NCBI GenBank assembly: GCA_945906815.1
Contig: CAMDRT010000038.1
Coordinates: 1-42,323, forward strand
DNA from: Bordetella parapertussis
GTDB taxonomy: Bacteria > Pseudomonadota > Gammaproteobacteria > Burkholderiales > SG8-41
Length of the DNA: 42,323 nucleotides
Reading direction: 5' to 3'
Shown: in pieces, positions 32,345 through 41,197 of the stretch
Numbering within the stretch: the first letter of the stretch is position 1
How the letters are laid out: every line of letters starts with the position of its first letter
Program-made: the position numbers and the translations under genes
Notes under the pieces: generated by a model
What the model saw: only the letters and a program-made list of their open reading frames with translations
Database searches by the model: none
Told to the model about the DNA's origin: nothing

Positions 32345-33073
32345 ATGATCGAAATAAAAAATGTCAGCAAATGGTACGGCCACTTTCAAGTGCTGAAAAA
32401 CTGCACCACCCGCGTCGACAAAGGCGAAGTCGTCGTGGTGTGCGGCCCCTCGGGTTCCGGCAAATCGACGCTGATCAAGTGCGTCAACGGCCTGGAGCCC
32501 TACACCCAGGGCGAAATCACGGTGGAAAACATCTCGGTCGGTGCGCCACAAACCGACCTGCCCAAACTGCGTTCGCGCATCGGCATGGTGTTTCAGAATT
32601 TCGAGTTGTTCCCGCACATGAAAGTCATCGACAACATCAATCTGGCGCAGATCAAAGTGCTGAATCGCAGCGTGGAGGCCGCCACCGAAAAAACGCTGTC
32701 GCTGCTCACCCGCGTCGGCCTCGAAGCCCACGCGCAAAAACATCCCGGTCAACTCTCCGGCGGACAGCAGCAGCGCGTCGCCATCGCGCGCGCGCTGGCG
32801 ATGGACCCGATCGCGATGCTGTTTGACGAGCCGACCTCCGCGCTCGACCCCGAAATGATCAATGAAGTACTCGACGTGATGACCGAACTCGCGCAGGAAG
32901 GCATGACCATGATGGTGGTCACCCACGAAATGGGCTTCGCCAGCCGTGTCGCGCACCGCGTGGTGTTCATGGATGCCGGCGAAATTGTTGAAGATGCCCA
33001 CAAGGAAGATTTTTTCGGCAAGCCGCGCTCCGAACGCGCGCAACATTTTCTGTCGAAAATATTGCATCACTGA
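32345..33073 (+). CDS. gltL: Amino-acid ABC transporter ATP-binding protein, GltL-like
   Basis: A 242-residue ATPase with Walker [10 protein letters not shown] (residues 36-44), Q-loop [11 protein letters not shown], signature [17 protein letters not shown], Walker [15 protein letters not shown] and the H-loop VTHEMGFA. It matches GltL/GlnQ in length. It energises the GltIJK importer. It is separated from gltK by a 96-bp gap with a perfect hairpin and a GC-rich repeat but has the same direction and is likely co-transcribed. Confidence 0.95.
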   Translation: MIEIKNVSKWYGHFQVLKNCTTRVDKGEVVVVCGPSGSGKSTLIKCVNGLEPYTQGEITVENISVGAPQTDLPKLRSRIGMVFQNFELFPHMKVIDNINLAQIKVLNRSVEAATEKTLSLLTRVGLEAHAQKHPGQLSGGQQQRVAIARALAMDPIAMLFDEPTSALDPEMINEVLDVMTELAQEGMTMMVVTHEMGFASRVAHRVVFMDAGEIVEDAHKEDFFGKPRSERAQHFLSKILHH

Positions 33074-33081
33074 TATCGCGT

Positions 33082-33099
33082 GCGGCGGCTTGCCGCCGC
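33082..33099. terminator. GC-rich hairpin after gltL
   Basis: GCGGCGG-CTTG-CCGCCGC, a perfect 7-bp stem, ten bases after the gltL stop. It lacks a T tract, so it may act as a weak or Rho-assisted end, or protect the mRNA. Confidence 0.4.
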
Positions 33100-33194
33100 T
33101 ATAGCGGAACCAGGGGGCACTTATGGCGGAGCAGCCAGTTCCCCCACCCCGGATGCCAAACTACCCCCCTATAAAATCTTATATAAAATATCTT

Positions 33195-34169
33195 ATGAAA
33201 CAAATACTTAAAGTTATTATGACTTGCGCTTTCATCACCGCACCAACCACCCACGCCGCCGAACCCGCGGCGTCGTATCCGTCTAAACCGGTGCGCGCGA
33301 TTGTCGGTTATGCGCCCGGCGGCGGCAGCGACATTATGGGGCGCATCATGGCGCAAGAGCTTACCAAGGCACTGGGTCATCAGATGATCGTGGAGAACCG
33401 CGCGGGCGCGGCGCAAAACGTCGCCGCTGAATTGATCGCGCGCGCGCCGGCTGATGGCTACACGCTATTCATGAGCTCCGCCGCGCTCGGCATTAACATC
33501 AGTCTCTATCCGAAAATCAACTACCACCCGATCAAGGATTTCGCGCCGGTGGCCTTGTTCGCGATCAGCCCTAATCTGTTGCTCACACATCCGTCGCTGC
33601 CGGTTAAAACGTTGAAGGAGTTCGTCGCTTTTGCCAGACAATATCCCGGCAAACTCAATTACTCAACTTCCGGCAGTGGCAGCACGCAACACCTGTCGGG
33701 CGAAATGCTGAAAGTGATGACCGGCATCAGCATCGTGCATGTGCCGTACCGCGGCACCGCACCGTCGATGACCGCGCTGTTGTCGGGCGAAGTGGAGCTT
33801 TCATTCTCCAATATTCCCGCCTCACTCGGCTACCTGCAGAGCAACCGCCTGCGCGCCATCGCGATCACCAGCGCCAGGCGTTCAGCGTTGCTGCCGGCAT
33901 TGCCGACGATGGCAGAAGCCGGCGTGCCCAAATTCGAGACTTCAACCTGGTACGGGCTGCTCGCGCCGGCGGCAACCCCGCGCGATATCGTGATGAAACT
34001 CAACCAAGCGGTAAACACGATAGTGCGCCATCCGGAATTCAACAAGCGGCTCGCGCAACTCGGCGCCGACCCGGTCGCGGAGTCGCCTGAGTATTTCGCG
34101 AACTTTCTCAAATCCGAAATCGAGCGTTGGGCGCCGGTGGTAAAAGCTTCGGGGGCAAAACCCGAATAA
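33195..34169 (+). CDS. Bug/TctC-family periplasmic solute-binding protein
   Basis: A 324-residue Bug protein. The open frame extends to 33123, but the ATG at 33195 gives the signal peptide MKQILKVIMTCAFITAPTTH with cleavage near THA-AEP. Family blocks: YPSKPVRAIVGYAPGGGSDI, VENRAGAAQNVA, DGYTLFMSSAA, HPSLPVKTLKEFVAFARQYP, YSTSGSGSTQHL and HVPYRG. The upstream TATAAAATCTTATATAAAAT is AT-rich with no Shine-Dalgarno sequence. It lies between the Glt importer and a convergent N-acyl-D-amino-acid deacylase gene; ligand unknown. Confidence 0.92.
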   Translation: MKQILKVIMTCAFITAPTTHAAEPAASYPSKPVRAIVGYAPGGGSDIMGRIMAQELTKALGHQMIVENRAGAAQNVAAELIARAPADGYTLFMSSAALGINISLYPKINYHPIKDFAPVALFAISPNLLLTHPSLPVKTLKEFVAFARQYPGKLNYSTSGSGSTQHLSGEMLKVMTGISIVHVPYRGTAPSMTALLSGEVELSFSNIPASLGYLQSNRLRAIAITSARRSALLPALPTMAEAGVPKFETSTWYGLLAPAATPRDIVMKLNQAVNTIVRHPEFNKRLAQLGADPVAESPEYFANFLKSEIERWAPVVKASGAKPE

Positions 34170-34171
34170 CC

Positions 34172-34256
34172 CGTAGGTTGGCGGTGTTCGCGGCGAACCC
34201 CAACCTCGCCGTGATGCACCGCCATCGTTGGGGTTCCTTCGTCACCCCAAGCTACG
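34172..34256. repeat. CGTAGG...CCTACG-type palindromic element, copy 2
   Basis: CGTAGGTTGGCGGTGTTCGC then GGCGAACCCCAAC on the left pairs with GTTGGGGTTCCTTCGTCACC then CCAAGCTACG on the right. It is of the same family as 13345-13458 and sits in the convergent gap of two genes. Confidence 0.8.
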
Positions 34257-34280
34257 CGCTGACGGGATGCCGCACAGTGG

Positions 34281-35735
34281 CTAGGTTTTTCTCGTGAGCA
34301 GCCGTCCCGGGCGCGTGCCCGTCGCGCTACCGTCGTGCCACACGAGCTCGCCGTTGACAATGACGGTGTCGATACCCTTCGCTGGTGCGGTTGAATTCCT
34401 GAAGTCCGCCGCATCGATCACCAGTGCCGCGTCGAATAGAGTGATGTCGGCGTGCGCGCCGGGTTGCAGTACGCCGCGTCCGCTGAGTCCAAACTTCTTC
34501 GCCGGCAATCCCGTCATTTTATACACCGCTGTTTCCAGCGAAAAAAGTTTCAGCTCGCGGCAGTAGTGTCCGAGCACGCGCGGGAAGGTGCCCCACAGCC
34601 GCGGATGCGGCTTGGCGTCGTGCGGCAATCCGTCGGAGCCGATCATGGTGTCGTCAAACGATAGAATGCGCTGCACGTCTTTTTCGTCGAGCATGAAATA
34701 GATCGCACCGGCGGGTTTTATTTTCTCCACCGCCTCCGCCTGGCTCATGCCGAGCCGGCGCGCGACCTCGTCGAGATCGACACCAGAAAACTCGGGGTGC
34801 GGCTTTGACCAGGTAATGATGATGCGCGAGGATTGCGCCAGCCGGTCGTAACGCAACACGGTGGATGAGGCGATATACGGATAACAATCGAGGCACACCG
34901 GTTGTTCGCGCATGCGCTGTTCGATCAACGCCAGCGTTTCCACCGAGCGTCCATGATTGCGGATGCCCACTGTCTTGTGATGCGAAATCACCACCGGCAC
35001 GTTGAGCGCGCGCCCGATGGCGCAGGTCTCCTCAATCGAATCGATCACCTGATCGTCTTCGTTGCGCATGTGCGTGACGTAAAGTCCGCCATATTCGGTC
35101 AGCGGGCGGCACACTTCGATGATTTCTTCGGTCGGCGCACTGGCCGCAGGCGGATACGCGGTGCCAGTGGATACGCCGATAGCGCCCGAAGCCAGCGACT
35201 CGCGCGCCATCTCGCGCATCTTCGCGATCTCGGCTTTAGTCGCCGGGCGTTCGAGTTGGTCCATCACCGCGACGCGCAAAGTGGTGTGCCCTACCAGGCA
35301 CGCGGCATTGATGGCGGCAGGCTTCGCGGCGAGCTCCTCGCGATACGCGCCGAACGATGGAAAACGAAACCAGCCACCGTCGTTATCCAGCAGATCCAGC
35401 GGCGGCGTAATCACCCCTGCGCGCGCAGCAGGCGAGTGCGCGAGGCTGATGCCACAGTTGCCGGCGATCACCGTGGTCACACCCTGACTCACCTTGGGCG
35501 TCATCGCCGGATCGGAAAACAGCAAGCGGTCGTCATGGGTGTGCACATCGATGAAGCCCGGTGCGGCGATACGGCCGGTGGCATCGATTTCACGCTCGGC
35601 GCTGGCGTTGCGCAGTTCTCCGACAGCCGCAATCATGCCACCGCGCACACCGATATCGCCCTGAAAGCGCGGCGCGCGCGTGCCGTCGATGATGGTGGCG
35701 TTGCGGATTAACAGGTCGTAATGTGGGTTGGTCAT
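34281..35735 (-). CDS. N-acyl-D-amino-acid deacylase family amidohydrolase
   Basis: A 484-residue metal-dependent amidohydrolase of the D-aminoacylase group, which releases D-amino acids from N-acyl derivatives. The metal motif GFIDVHTHDD has His65 and His67; Cys94 in AGNCGIS matches the zinc-ligand Cys of D-aminoacylases; THMRNED and ISHHKTVG supply further His ligands, and SDGLPHD the catalytic Asp. The longer start at 35747 is possible, but MTNPHYDLLIRNATIIDGT at 35735 is typical. It follows a Bug gene and an ArgE-type deacylase on the same strand, with a REP-like repeat in the 87-bp gap. An N-acyl-D-glutamate or aspartate substrate is plausible but not shown. Confidence 0.88.
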   Translation of the reverse strand: MTNPHYDLLIRNATIIDGTRAPRFQGDIGVRGGMIAAVGELRNASAEREIDATGRIAAPGFIDVHTHDDRLLFSDPAMTPKVSQGVTTVIAGNCGISLAHSPAARAGVITPPLDLLDNDGGWFRFPSFGAYREELAAKPAAINAACLVGHTTLRVAVMDQLERPATKAEIAKMREMARESLASGAIGVSTGTAYPPAASAPTEEIIEVCRPLTEYGGLYVTHMRNEDDQVIDSIEETCAIGRALNVPVVISHHKTVGIRNHGRSVETLALIEQRMREQPVCLDCYPYIASSTVLRYDRLAQSSRIIITWSKPHPEFSGVDLDEVARRLGMSQAEAVEKIKPAGAIYFMLDEKDVQRILSFDDTMIGSDGLPHDAKPHPRLWGTFPRVLGHYCRELKLFSLETAVYKMTGLPAKKFGLSGRGVLQPGAHADITLFDAALVIDAADFRNSTAPAKGIDTVIVNGELVWHDGSATGTRPGRLLTRKT

Positions 35736-35751
35736 GATCCCATTCAAAATT

Positions 35752-35804
35752 TAGATCCTTCGGATCGAGTTACACACTGGATTCTGGCCTTCGCCAGAAT
35801 GACG
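35752..35804 (+). repeat. REP-like repeat with two hairpins, copy 1
   Basis: GATCC-TTC-GGATC and ATTCTGG-CCTTCG-CCAGAAT lie side by side, joined by GAGTTACACACTGG. The same unit occurs at 42241-42294 (inverted) and starts again at 42296. It separates the Bug and D-aminoacylase genes. Confidence 0.85.
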
Positions 35805-35822
35805 AGTGGTGGGGGGCCAGCA

Positions 35823-36785
35823 TCAATCCAGCTTCGCCCCGGACTTGCGCACCACATCACCCCACTTCAGTGATTCCTTTTGCACAAACTCGGCAAACTC
35901 GGCAATGCTGCCACCGACCGGTTCGGCATCTATCGCGGCATAGCGCTCCTTTAACTGTGGCGACTGCAGCGCACGGTTTATTTCGGCATTGAGCCTGGCG
36001 ACGATTTCACGCGGGGTAGCCACCGGCAATACCAGCCCGCCCCATGCCGTGGTTGCGTAACCGGGAACGCCGGCTTCGGCGATGGTGGGCATGTCGGGGA
36101 ACACCGGCGAGCGGCGTGGCCCGCTCACAGCCAATCCGCGCAGTTTTCCCGACTTCACATGCGGCGAACTGGAAGTGAGGTTATCGAACATCAGTTGCAC
36201 TTGCCCAGCCATTAAATCCTGCAAGCCTTGCGGACTGCCCTTGTAGGGCACATGCACGATTTGCGTGCCGGTCATGATTTTGAACAATTCGCCGCCAAGA
36301 TGGCCGGTGGTGCCATTGCCCGCCGAGGCATTGAAAAGTTTGCCCGGATTTTTTTTCGCATGCTCGACCAGTTCGCGCACGTTCTTCACCGGCAGCGACG
36401 GATGTACCGCCAGCACATTGTGCGTCGACAAAAATTGCCCCACCAGTAGCAGATCTTTGTCCGCATCGTAGGGCTGCTTGGGCAACAGGGTTTTATTGAT
36501 GGCCAGCGTCACCACGTTGGCGTAGCCGATGGTGTAGCCGTCGGGCGTGGCACGCACCACCATCTCGGTGCCTATGGTCTGCGCACCGCCGGGCCGGTTG
36601 TCGATCACGATTTGCTGGCCCATCTGCTTTACCAGTTCGATCGCGAGTATGCGCGTCACCACATCGGGCGAGCCTCCCGCCACCGATGGAATAATCAACC
36701 GCAGCGGGCGGGCGGGATAGGTGGCGCTTACCGCGCTGCCGGCCAGCGCCATGAGAACGACATAACTAATTGTTTTTATGGACAT
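35823..36785 (-). CDS. Bug/TctC-family periplasmic solute-binding protein
   Basis: A 320-residue Bug protein with signal peptide MSIKTISYVVLMALAGSAVS and mature start near ATYPARPLRLIIPSVAGG. Other blocks: DNRPGGAQTIG, DGYTIGYANVV, HPSLPVKNVRELVEHAKKNP, NASAGNGTTGHL and VHVPYKG. The ATG lies one base after the stop of the upstream argE-type gene, with GAGAGA as ribosome site inside that gene's end, so they are co-translated. The linkage with two deacylases suggests an N-acyl amino acid or similar carboxylate ligand (inference). Confidence 0.93.
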   Translation of the reverse strand: MSIKTISYVVLMALAGSAVSATYPARPLRLIIPSVAGGSPDVVTRILAIELVKQMGQQIVIDNRPGGAQTIGTEMVVRATPDGYTIGYANVVTLAINKTLLPKQPYDADKDLLLVGQFLSTHNVLAVHPSLPVKNVRELVEHAKKNPGKLFNASAGNGTTGHLGGELFKIMTGTQIVHVPYKGSPQGLQDLMAGQVQLMFDNLTSSSPHVKSGKLRGLAVSGPRRSPVFPDMPTIAEAGVPGYATTAWGGLVLPVATPREIVARLNAEINRALQSPQLKERYAAIDAEPVGGSIAEFAEFVQKESLKWGDVVRKSGAKLD

Positions 36786-36786
36786 A

Positions 36787-37950
36787 TTATCTCTCGCAAA
36801 GGCGCGACATCAAGCCGCGCAAAAACGCCTCGCTGTGCGCAATCTGCGCCACACTCACAAATTCATTGGGCCGGTGCGCCTGCTCTATCGAACCCGGCCC
36901 GCAAATCACCGCCGGTATCCCCGCGCGCTGAAACTGCGAACCTTCGGTGCCGTACGACACCTTACCGGTTTCAACATTACCCGAAAGCCCCTGCGCCAAC
37001 GCTACCACTTCGGTTTCCGCGCTGTTATCCATCGCGGGAATCTGCGACATCAACTGAATATCAAAACCCGCATCCCTGAACACCGCACGCATTTCGGGCT
37101 CCAGTGTGTTTGCGACATAGGATTTGAATTCCTCGAATAATTTTTCCGCATCGTCGCCCGGTAGATGGCGAAACTCGAAGTCAAAGCTGCATTCGTGGGG
37201 CACGATGTTCAGCGCTGTGCCCCCCCGCAGCACGCCAGTGTGTACGGTGGTGTGCGCCACATCGAAACCGCGATCATACGGCCCGCTGTCGCGATGCCGG
37301 CGCGCCATGCGTTTCAGATACGCCACCGCCTCCGCCGCCGCTTCCACCGCGTTTACGCCGCTGGGCGCGTATGCCGAATGCGCCGCCAGCCCGCGCACCG
37401 TCGCGCGATAACTTTTTTTGCCTTTGTGCGCGATCACCGGTTTCATCATCGTCGGCTCGCCTACGATACACGATTGCGGCTTGATGCCTGCGGCGGTGAG
37501 ATCGTGCAGCATGCGGCCCACGCCGATGCAGCCCACTTCTTCATCATACGAAAACGCCAGATGCAGCGGCGACTTCAAACCGCGCGACAGAAATTCCGGC
37601 AGCAAAGCCAGTACCACTGCAATGAAGCCCTTCATGTCGCAAGTGCCGCGCCCATATAATTTGCCGTCGCGCTCCAGCAATGTGAAAGGGTCGCTATCCC
37701 ACGCCTGCCCCTGCACCGGCACCACGTCGGTGTGCCCCGACAGCACGATACCCCCATCACGGCGCGGGCCAAGTGTGGCGAACAGATTGGCCTTGCGCTT
37801 GTCGTCATCGAAGGTCAGACGCACCTCGGCCCCCAACGGCTTCAGGTACTCGCGCACGAAGTCGATCAAATCGAGATTCGATTCACGGCTTACGGTAGGG
37901 AAGCTGACCAGCTTGCGGATCATCTCCACGCTGGTTGTTGAAACAGACAT
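36787..37950 (-). CDS. argE: ArgE-type M20 deacylase (acetylornithine deacetylase family)
   Basis: A 387-residue zinc amidohydrolase of family M20. The metal residues are in place: His73 (SGHTDVVP, with Asp75), Asp105 (GTCDMKG), Glu137-Glu138 (SYDEEVGCIG) and Glu165 (VGEPT). ArgE removes acetyl from N-acetylornithine, but close relatives act on other N-acyl amino acids. Here it heads a same-strand unit with a Bug gene (1-bp gap) and an N-acyl-D-amino-acid deacylase, so a catabolic role is as likely as arginine synthesis. A strong promoter is at 37977-38005. Confidence 0.9.
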   Translation of the reverse strand: MSVSTTSVEMIRKLVSFPTVSRESNLDLIDFVREYLKPLGAEVRLTFDDDKRKANLFATLGPRRDGGIVLSGHTDVVPVQGQAWDSDPFTLLERDGKLYGRGTCDMKGFIAVVLALLPEFLSRGLKSPLHLAFSYDEEVGCIGVGRMLHDLTAAGIKPQSCIVGEPTMMKPVIAHKGKKSYRATVRGLAAHSAYAPSGVNAVEAAAEAVAYLKRMARRHRDSGPYDRGFDVAHTTVHTGVLRGGTALNIVPHECSFDFEFRHLPGDDAEKLFEEFKSYVANTLEPEMRAVFRDAGFDIQLMSQIPAMDNSAETEVVALAQGLSGNVETGKVSYGTEGSQFQRAGIPAVICGPGSIEQAHRPNEFVSVAQIAHSEAFLRGLMSRLCER

Positions 37951-37976
37951 GTGGCAACTCCATGCGTTAAAGATGC

Positions 37977-38005
37977 AGGATAGAAGCGGCGCGGCACCCT
38001 GTCAA
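37977..38005 (-). promoter_or_regulatory. Sigma70 promoter of the argE-Bug-deacylase unit
   Basis: Minus-strand TTGACA (38000-38005), exactly 17 bp, TATCCT (37977-37982). The leader to the ATG at 37950 is about 20 nt. A plus-strand TATCCT at 38022-38027 could serve the divergent peptide-binding gene, so the two units share a 105-bp control region. Confidence 0.7.
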
Positions 38006-38055
38006 TGCGGCGAAAATCCGGTATCCTGCAAGACTTCGATTTGGGGAGGATACTC

Positions 38056-39621
38056 ATGAAAAATTTACGCGCAGTGGTGACCGCATGGTTTGCGGCTTGG
38101 TGTATAGCGCCGGTGCATGCCGCTGATATCAGCATTGCGCTGGGTGCGGATGTCACCTCCATCGACCCTCACTACCATAACCTCACGCCCAACAATAATA
38201 TCGCCGAACATGTGTTTGAAACACTGGTCACCAAGGATGCGCGCTCAAAATTAAAGCCCGCACTGGCGGAATCGTGGCGCGCGGTGGACGATCTGACCTG
38301 GGAATTCAAACTGCGGCGCGGCGTGAAATTTCACGATGGCAGCGACTTCACCGCGCAGGATGTGGTGTTCACACTTGATCGCGTGCCCCAGGTGCCGAAC
38401 AGCCCGTCGTCGTTCGTCACCTACAGCAAACAGATCATCGAAAAAATCGTGGTCGACCCGTACACCATTCGTTTCAAAACCGCCACCCCCTATCCGTTGA
38501 TGGCCACCGACATGAGTACCATCTTCATCGTCTCCGCGCGCGCCGCCAAGGGTGCGGCCACCGAGGATTTCAACAGCGGCAAAGCCACCATCGGCACCGG
38601 CCCGTTCAAGTTCGTGCGTTACGCCAAGGGCGACCGCATCGAACTCGCGCGCAACGACAGCTATTGGGGCGCCAAAGCGGCGTGGGATAAAGTGACGCTG
38701 CGTATCATCACTGCCGATCCCACACGGGTGGCGGCACTGCTGGCGGGCGATGTGCGCGCGATTGAAAACGTACCCACAGCGGATATTGCGCGCATCGCCA
38801 AAAGCAGCGATCTCACACTCTACCGCACAGTGTCGCACCGGCTGATGTATTTGCATCTGGACGGTGATCGCGAACGTTCGCCGTTTGTCACCGACAAAGC
38901 CGGCAAGCCGCTGGAGAAAAATCCGCTCAAAGACCAGCGTGTGCGGCGCGCGATTTCCAAAGCCATCAACCGTCAGGCGCTGGTCGAGCGCGTGATGGAA
39001 GGTGCCGCGGTTGCCACCGGTCAACTGATGCCCGAAGGCTTGTTCGGTTACACCACGGCGCTCAAACCCGAACCCTATGATGTCGAGGGCGCGAAGAAAC
39101 TGCTCGCCGAAGCCGGCTACCCCGACGGCTTCGGACTGACCCTGCACGCGCCGAATAACCGTTACGTCAACGACGAACAAATCGCGCAGGCGATCGCGCA
39201 ATTGCTGGCGCGAGTGGGCATTGCGGCGCGCGTGGACGCGATGCCGTCTAGCGTGTTTTTTTCGCGCGGCAGCAAGCTCGAATTCAGCCTCATGTTGGTG
39301 GGCTGGGGGTCGGACACCGCCGAGGCGTCATCGCCGCTCAAAGCGCTGCTGGCGACGTTCAACACCCAGAAAGGCATGGGCACCGCCAATCGCGGACGTT
39401 ACTCCAGTGCCAAAATGGATGACCTGCTCACGCTAGCCCTGGCCACGGTGGACGACACCAAGCGCGAACGCCTGCTGCAACAGGCCACTGAAATTGCGGT
39501 TGGCGATCTGGGCATTATTCCGCTCTACCATCAGCACAATCTGTGGGCCACGCGCAAGGGCATCAGCTATGCGCCGCGCACCGATGAACGCACGCTGGCG
39601 CATGAATTTCGGGCGCAGTAA
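38056..39621 (+). CDS. Peptide/opine-type ABC transporter binding protein (SBP family 5)
   Basis: A 521-residue periplasmic binding protein of the DppA/OppA family. GGGGAGGA precedes the ATG at 38056, giving signal peptide MKNLRAVVTAWFAAWCIAPV (cleavage near VHAADI). Typical blocks: GADVTSIDPH, VFETLVTKD, WEFKLRRGVKFHDGSDFTA, DVVFTLDRV, GTGPFKFVRYAKGD and ALKPEPYDVEGAKKLLAEAG. The longer frame from 38005 has no ribosome site. No dpp permease or ATPase genes are in the window. It is followed 20 bp later by a paralogue. Confidence 0.92.
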   Translation: MKNLRAVVTAWFAAWCIAPVHAADISIALGADVTSIDPHYHNLTPNNNIAEHVFETLVTKDARSKLKPALAESWRAVDDLTWEFKLRRGVKFHDGSDFTAQDVVFTLDRVPQVPNSPSSFVTYSKQIIEKIVVDPYTIRFKTATPYPLMATDMSTIFIVSARAAKGAATEDFNSGKATIGTGPFKFVRYAKGDRIELARNDSYWGAKAAWDKVTLRIITADPTRVAALLAGDVRAIENVPTADIARIAKSSDLTLYRTVSHRLMYLHLDGDRERSPFVTDKAGKPLEKNPLKDQRVRRAISKAINRQALVERVMEGAAVATGQLMPEGLFGYTTALKPEPYDVEGAKKLLAEAGYPDGFGLTLHAPNNRYVNDEQIAQAIAQLLARVGIAARVDAMPSSVFFSRGSKLEFSLMLVGWGSDTAEASSPLKALLATFNTQKGMGTANRGRYSSAKMDDLLTLALATVDDTKRERLLQQATEIAVGDLGIIPLYHQHNLWATRKGISYAPRTDERTLAHEFRAQ

Positions 39622-39641
39622 GGCGTGAGGCGCAGACCGTC

Positions 39642-41192
39642 ATGCTGACAACTCTATTTGCGCTGATGCTGGCGCTCTGCGGCGCATACACGCACGCGGC
39701 GGACCTGCGCATCGGGCTCTCTGCCGATGTGACCACGATGGACCCGCATTTTCTCGCCTCGCAACCCAATCTGACCGTGGGCTTTCATGTGTTCGATGCG
39801 CTGGTGCATGTGGATGAACGCACGCGGCTGATTCCCGGCCTGGCCACCTCCTGGCGCGCGGTGGACGCCACCACCTGGGAATTCAAACTGCGGCCAGGCG
39901 TGAAATTTCATGACGGCTCCGATCTCACCGCCGAAGACGTACTGTTTTCGCTCGAACGCCCGCTCAACATCAAAGGCAGTCCCGGTGGATTTGCCGCCTA
40001 CGTGCGCGCCATCGTCGCCAAAGAAATCGTCGACAAGCTAACCATCCGTTTGAAAACCGCCACCCCCTACGGCGCGCTGCCCGAAGATTTGAACTCGGTG
40101 ATGATTGTTTCCAAAAAATTCGCCGCCAACGCTGCGCCCGAAGATTTTGAATCAGGCCGCGCAACCATCGGCACCGGGCCCTACAAATTCGTGCGTTTCG
40201 CGCGTGGCGATCGTGTCGAGTACCTGCGCAATGACCACTACTGGGGCGGGCGTCCGGCGTGGGACAAACTCACGCTGCGCATCCTGCCCACCGATCCGGT
40301 GCGCACCGCCGCGCTGCTCTCCGGTGAGCTGGACGTGATTGAACACGTGCCGCCCGCGGACCGGGAAAAACTGCTGAAAAACAATACCTTAAAACTCGAA
40401 CAGACGGTGTCATGGCGCACCATCTTTTTGCATCTCGATCAATATCGCAAGCAGCCACCGTGGATCACCGATAGCGCCGGCAAGCCGCTGACCAAAAATC
40501 CGTTCATGGATGTGCGCGTACGCCGCGCCCTGTCGATGGCGATCAACCGCCCGGCCATTGCCGAGCGCGTGATGGAAAAACTGGCAGTACCCGCCGCCAA
40601 CATCGTGTCGCCCGGCGTGTTCGGCCACAACCCGCAACTGAAACCCGAAGCCTACAACCCGGAGGGTGCAAAAAAACTGCTCGCCGAAGCCGGCTACCCC
40701 AATGGCTTTAACCTCACGCTCAGCGGCCCCAACAACCGCTACATCAACGACGAGCAGGTATTGCAAGCGGTGGCGCAAATGCTCACGCGCATCGGCATAC
40801 AAACCAAAGTCGAGGCGCTGCCGTTGAACGCATTTTTGGGCAAAGTGCGCAAGGAAGAAACCAGTTTTGCGCTGTTGGGCTGGGGCTCGTTCGCCGGCGA
40901 CCTCGCGCTACGTTCGCTGCTGGCCACACCCCATACCGAGCGCGCGTGGGGCGCGTGGAACTGGGGCCGCTCCTCCAACCCCAAACTCGATCAGTTGATC
41001 GGCCAGTCACTCGCCGCAGTGGATTTGAAAGCCCGCGAAACCCTCGCGCGCGAAGCCGCCGCCCTTGCGTTCGAAGAGGTATCGCTGATTCCGCTGCACC
41101 ATCAGATAGTCAGTTGGGCCATGCGCAGCGACATCAGCTACACGCCGCGCACCGACGAATTCACCTTCGCGCATTTGTTCAAACCCCGGTAA
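39642..41192 (+). CDS. Peptide-type ABC transporter binding protein, tandem paralogue
   Basis: A 516-residue SBP family 5 protein, roughly half identical by eye to the preceding one. Signal peptide MLTTLFALMLALCGAYTHAA, then DLRIGLSADVTTMDPHFLAS; FHDGSDLTAEDVLFSLER, GTGPYKFVRFARGDRVEYLR and EGAKKLLAEAGYPNGFNL repeat the family pattern. The two probably differ in ligand range and share one set of transporter proteins encoded outside the window. It converges with a Bug gene, five bases apart. Confidence 0.92.
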   Translation: MLTTLFALMLALCGAYTHAADLRIGLSADVTTMDPHFLASQPNLTVGFHVFDALVHVDERTRLIPGLATSWRAVDATTWEFKLRPGVKFHDGSDLTAEDVLFSLERPLNIKGSPGGFAAYVRAIVAKEIVDKLTIRLKTATPYGALPEDLNSVMIVSKKFAANAAPEDFESGRATIGTGPYKFVRFARGDRVEYLRNDHYWGGRPAWDKLTLRILPTDPVRTAALLSGELDVIEHVPPADREKLLKNNTLKLEQTVSWRTIFLHLDQYRKQPPWITDSAGKPLTKNPFMDVRVRRALSMAINRPAIAERVMEKLAVPAANIVSPGVFGHNPQLKPEAYNPEGAKKLLAEAGYPNGFNLTLSGPNNRYINDEQVLQAVAQMLTRIGIQTKVEALPLNAFLGKVRKEETSFALLGWGSFAGDLALRSLLATPHTERAWGAWNWGRSSNPKLDQLIGQSLAAVDLKARETLAREAAALAFEEVSLIPLHHQIVSWAMRSDISYTPRTDEFTFAHLFKPR

Positions 41193-41197
41193 CGCCG

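Noticed and set aside
34902..35711. 269-codon plus-strand frame opposite the D-aminoacylase gene
   Set aside because: Antisense shadow; the minus strand has the full amidohydrolase motif set.
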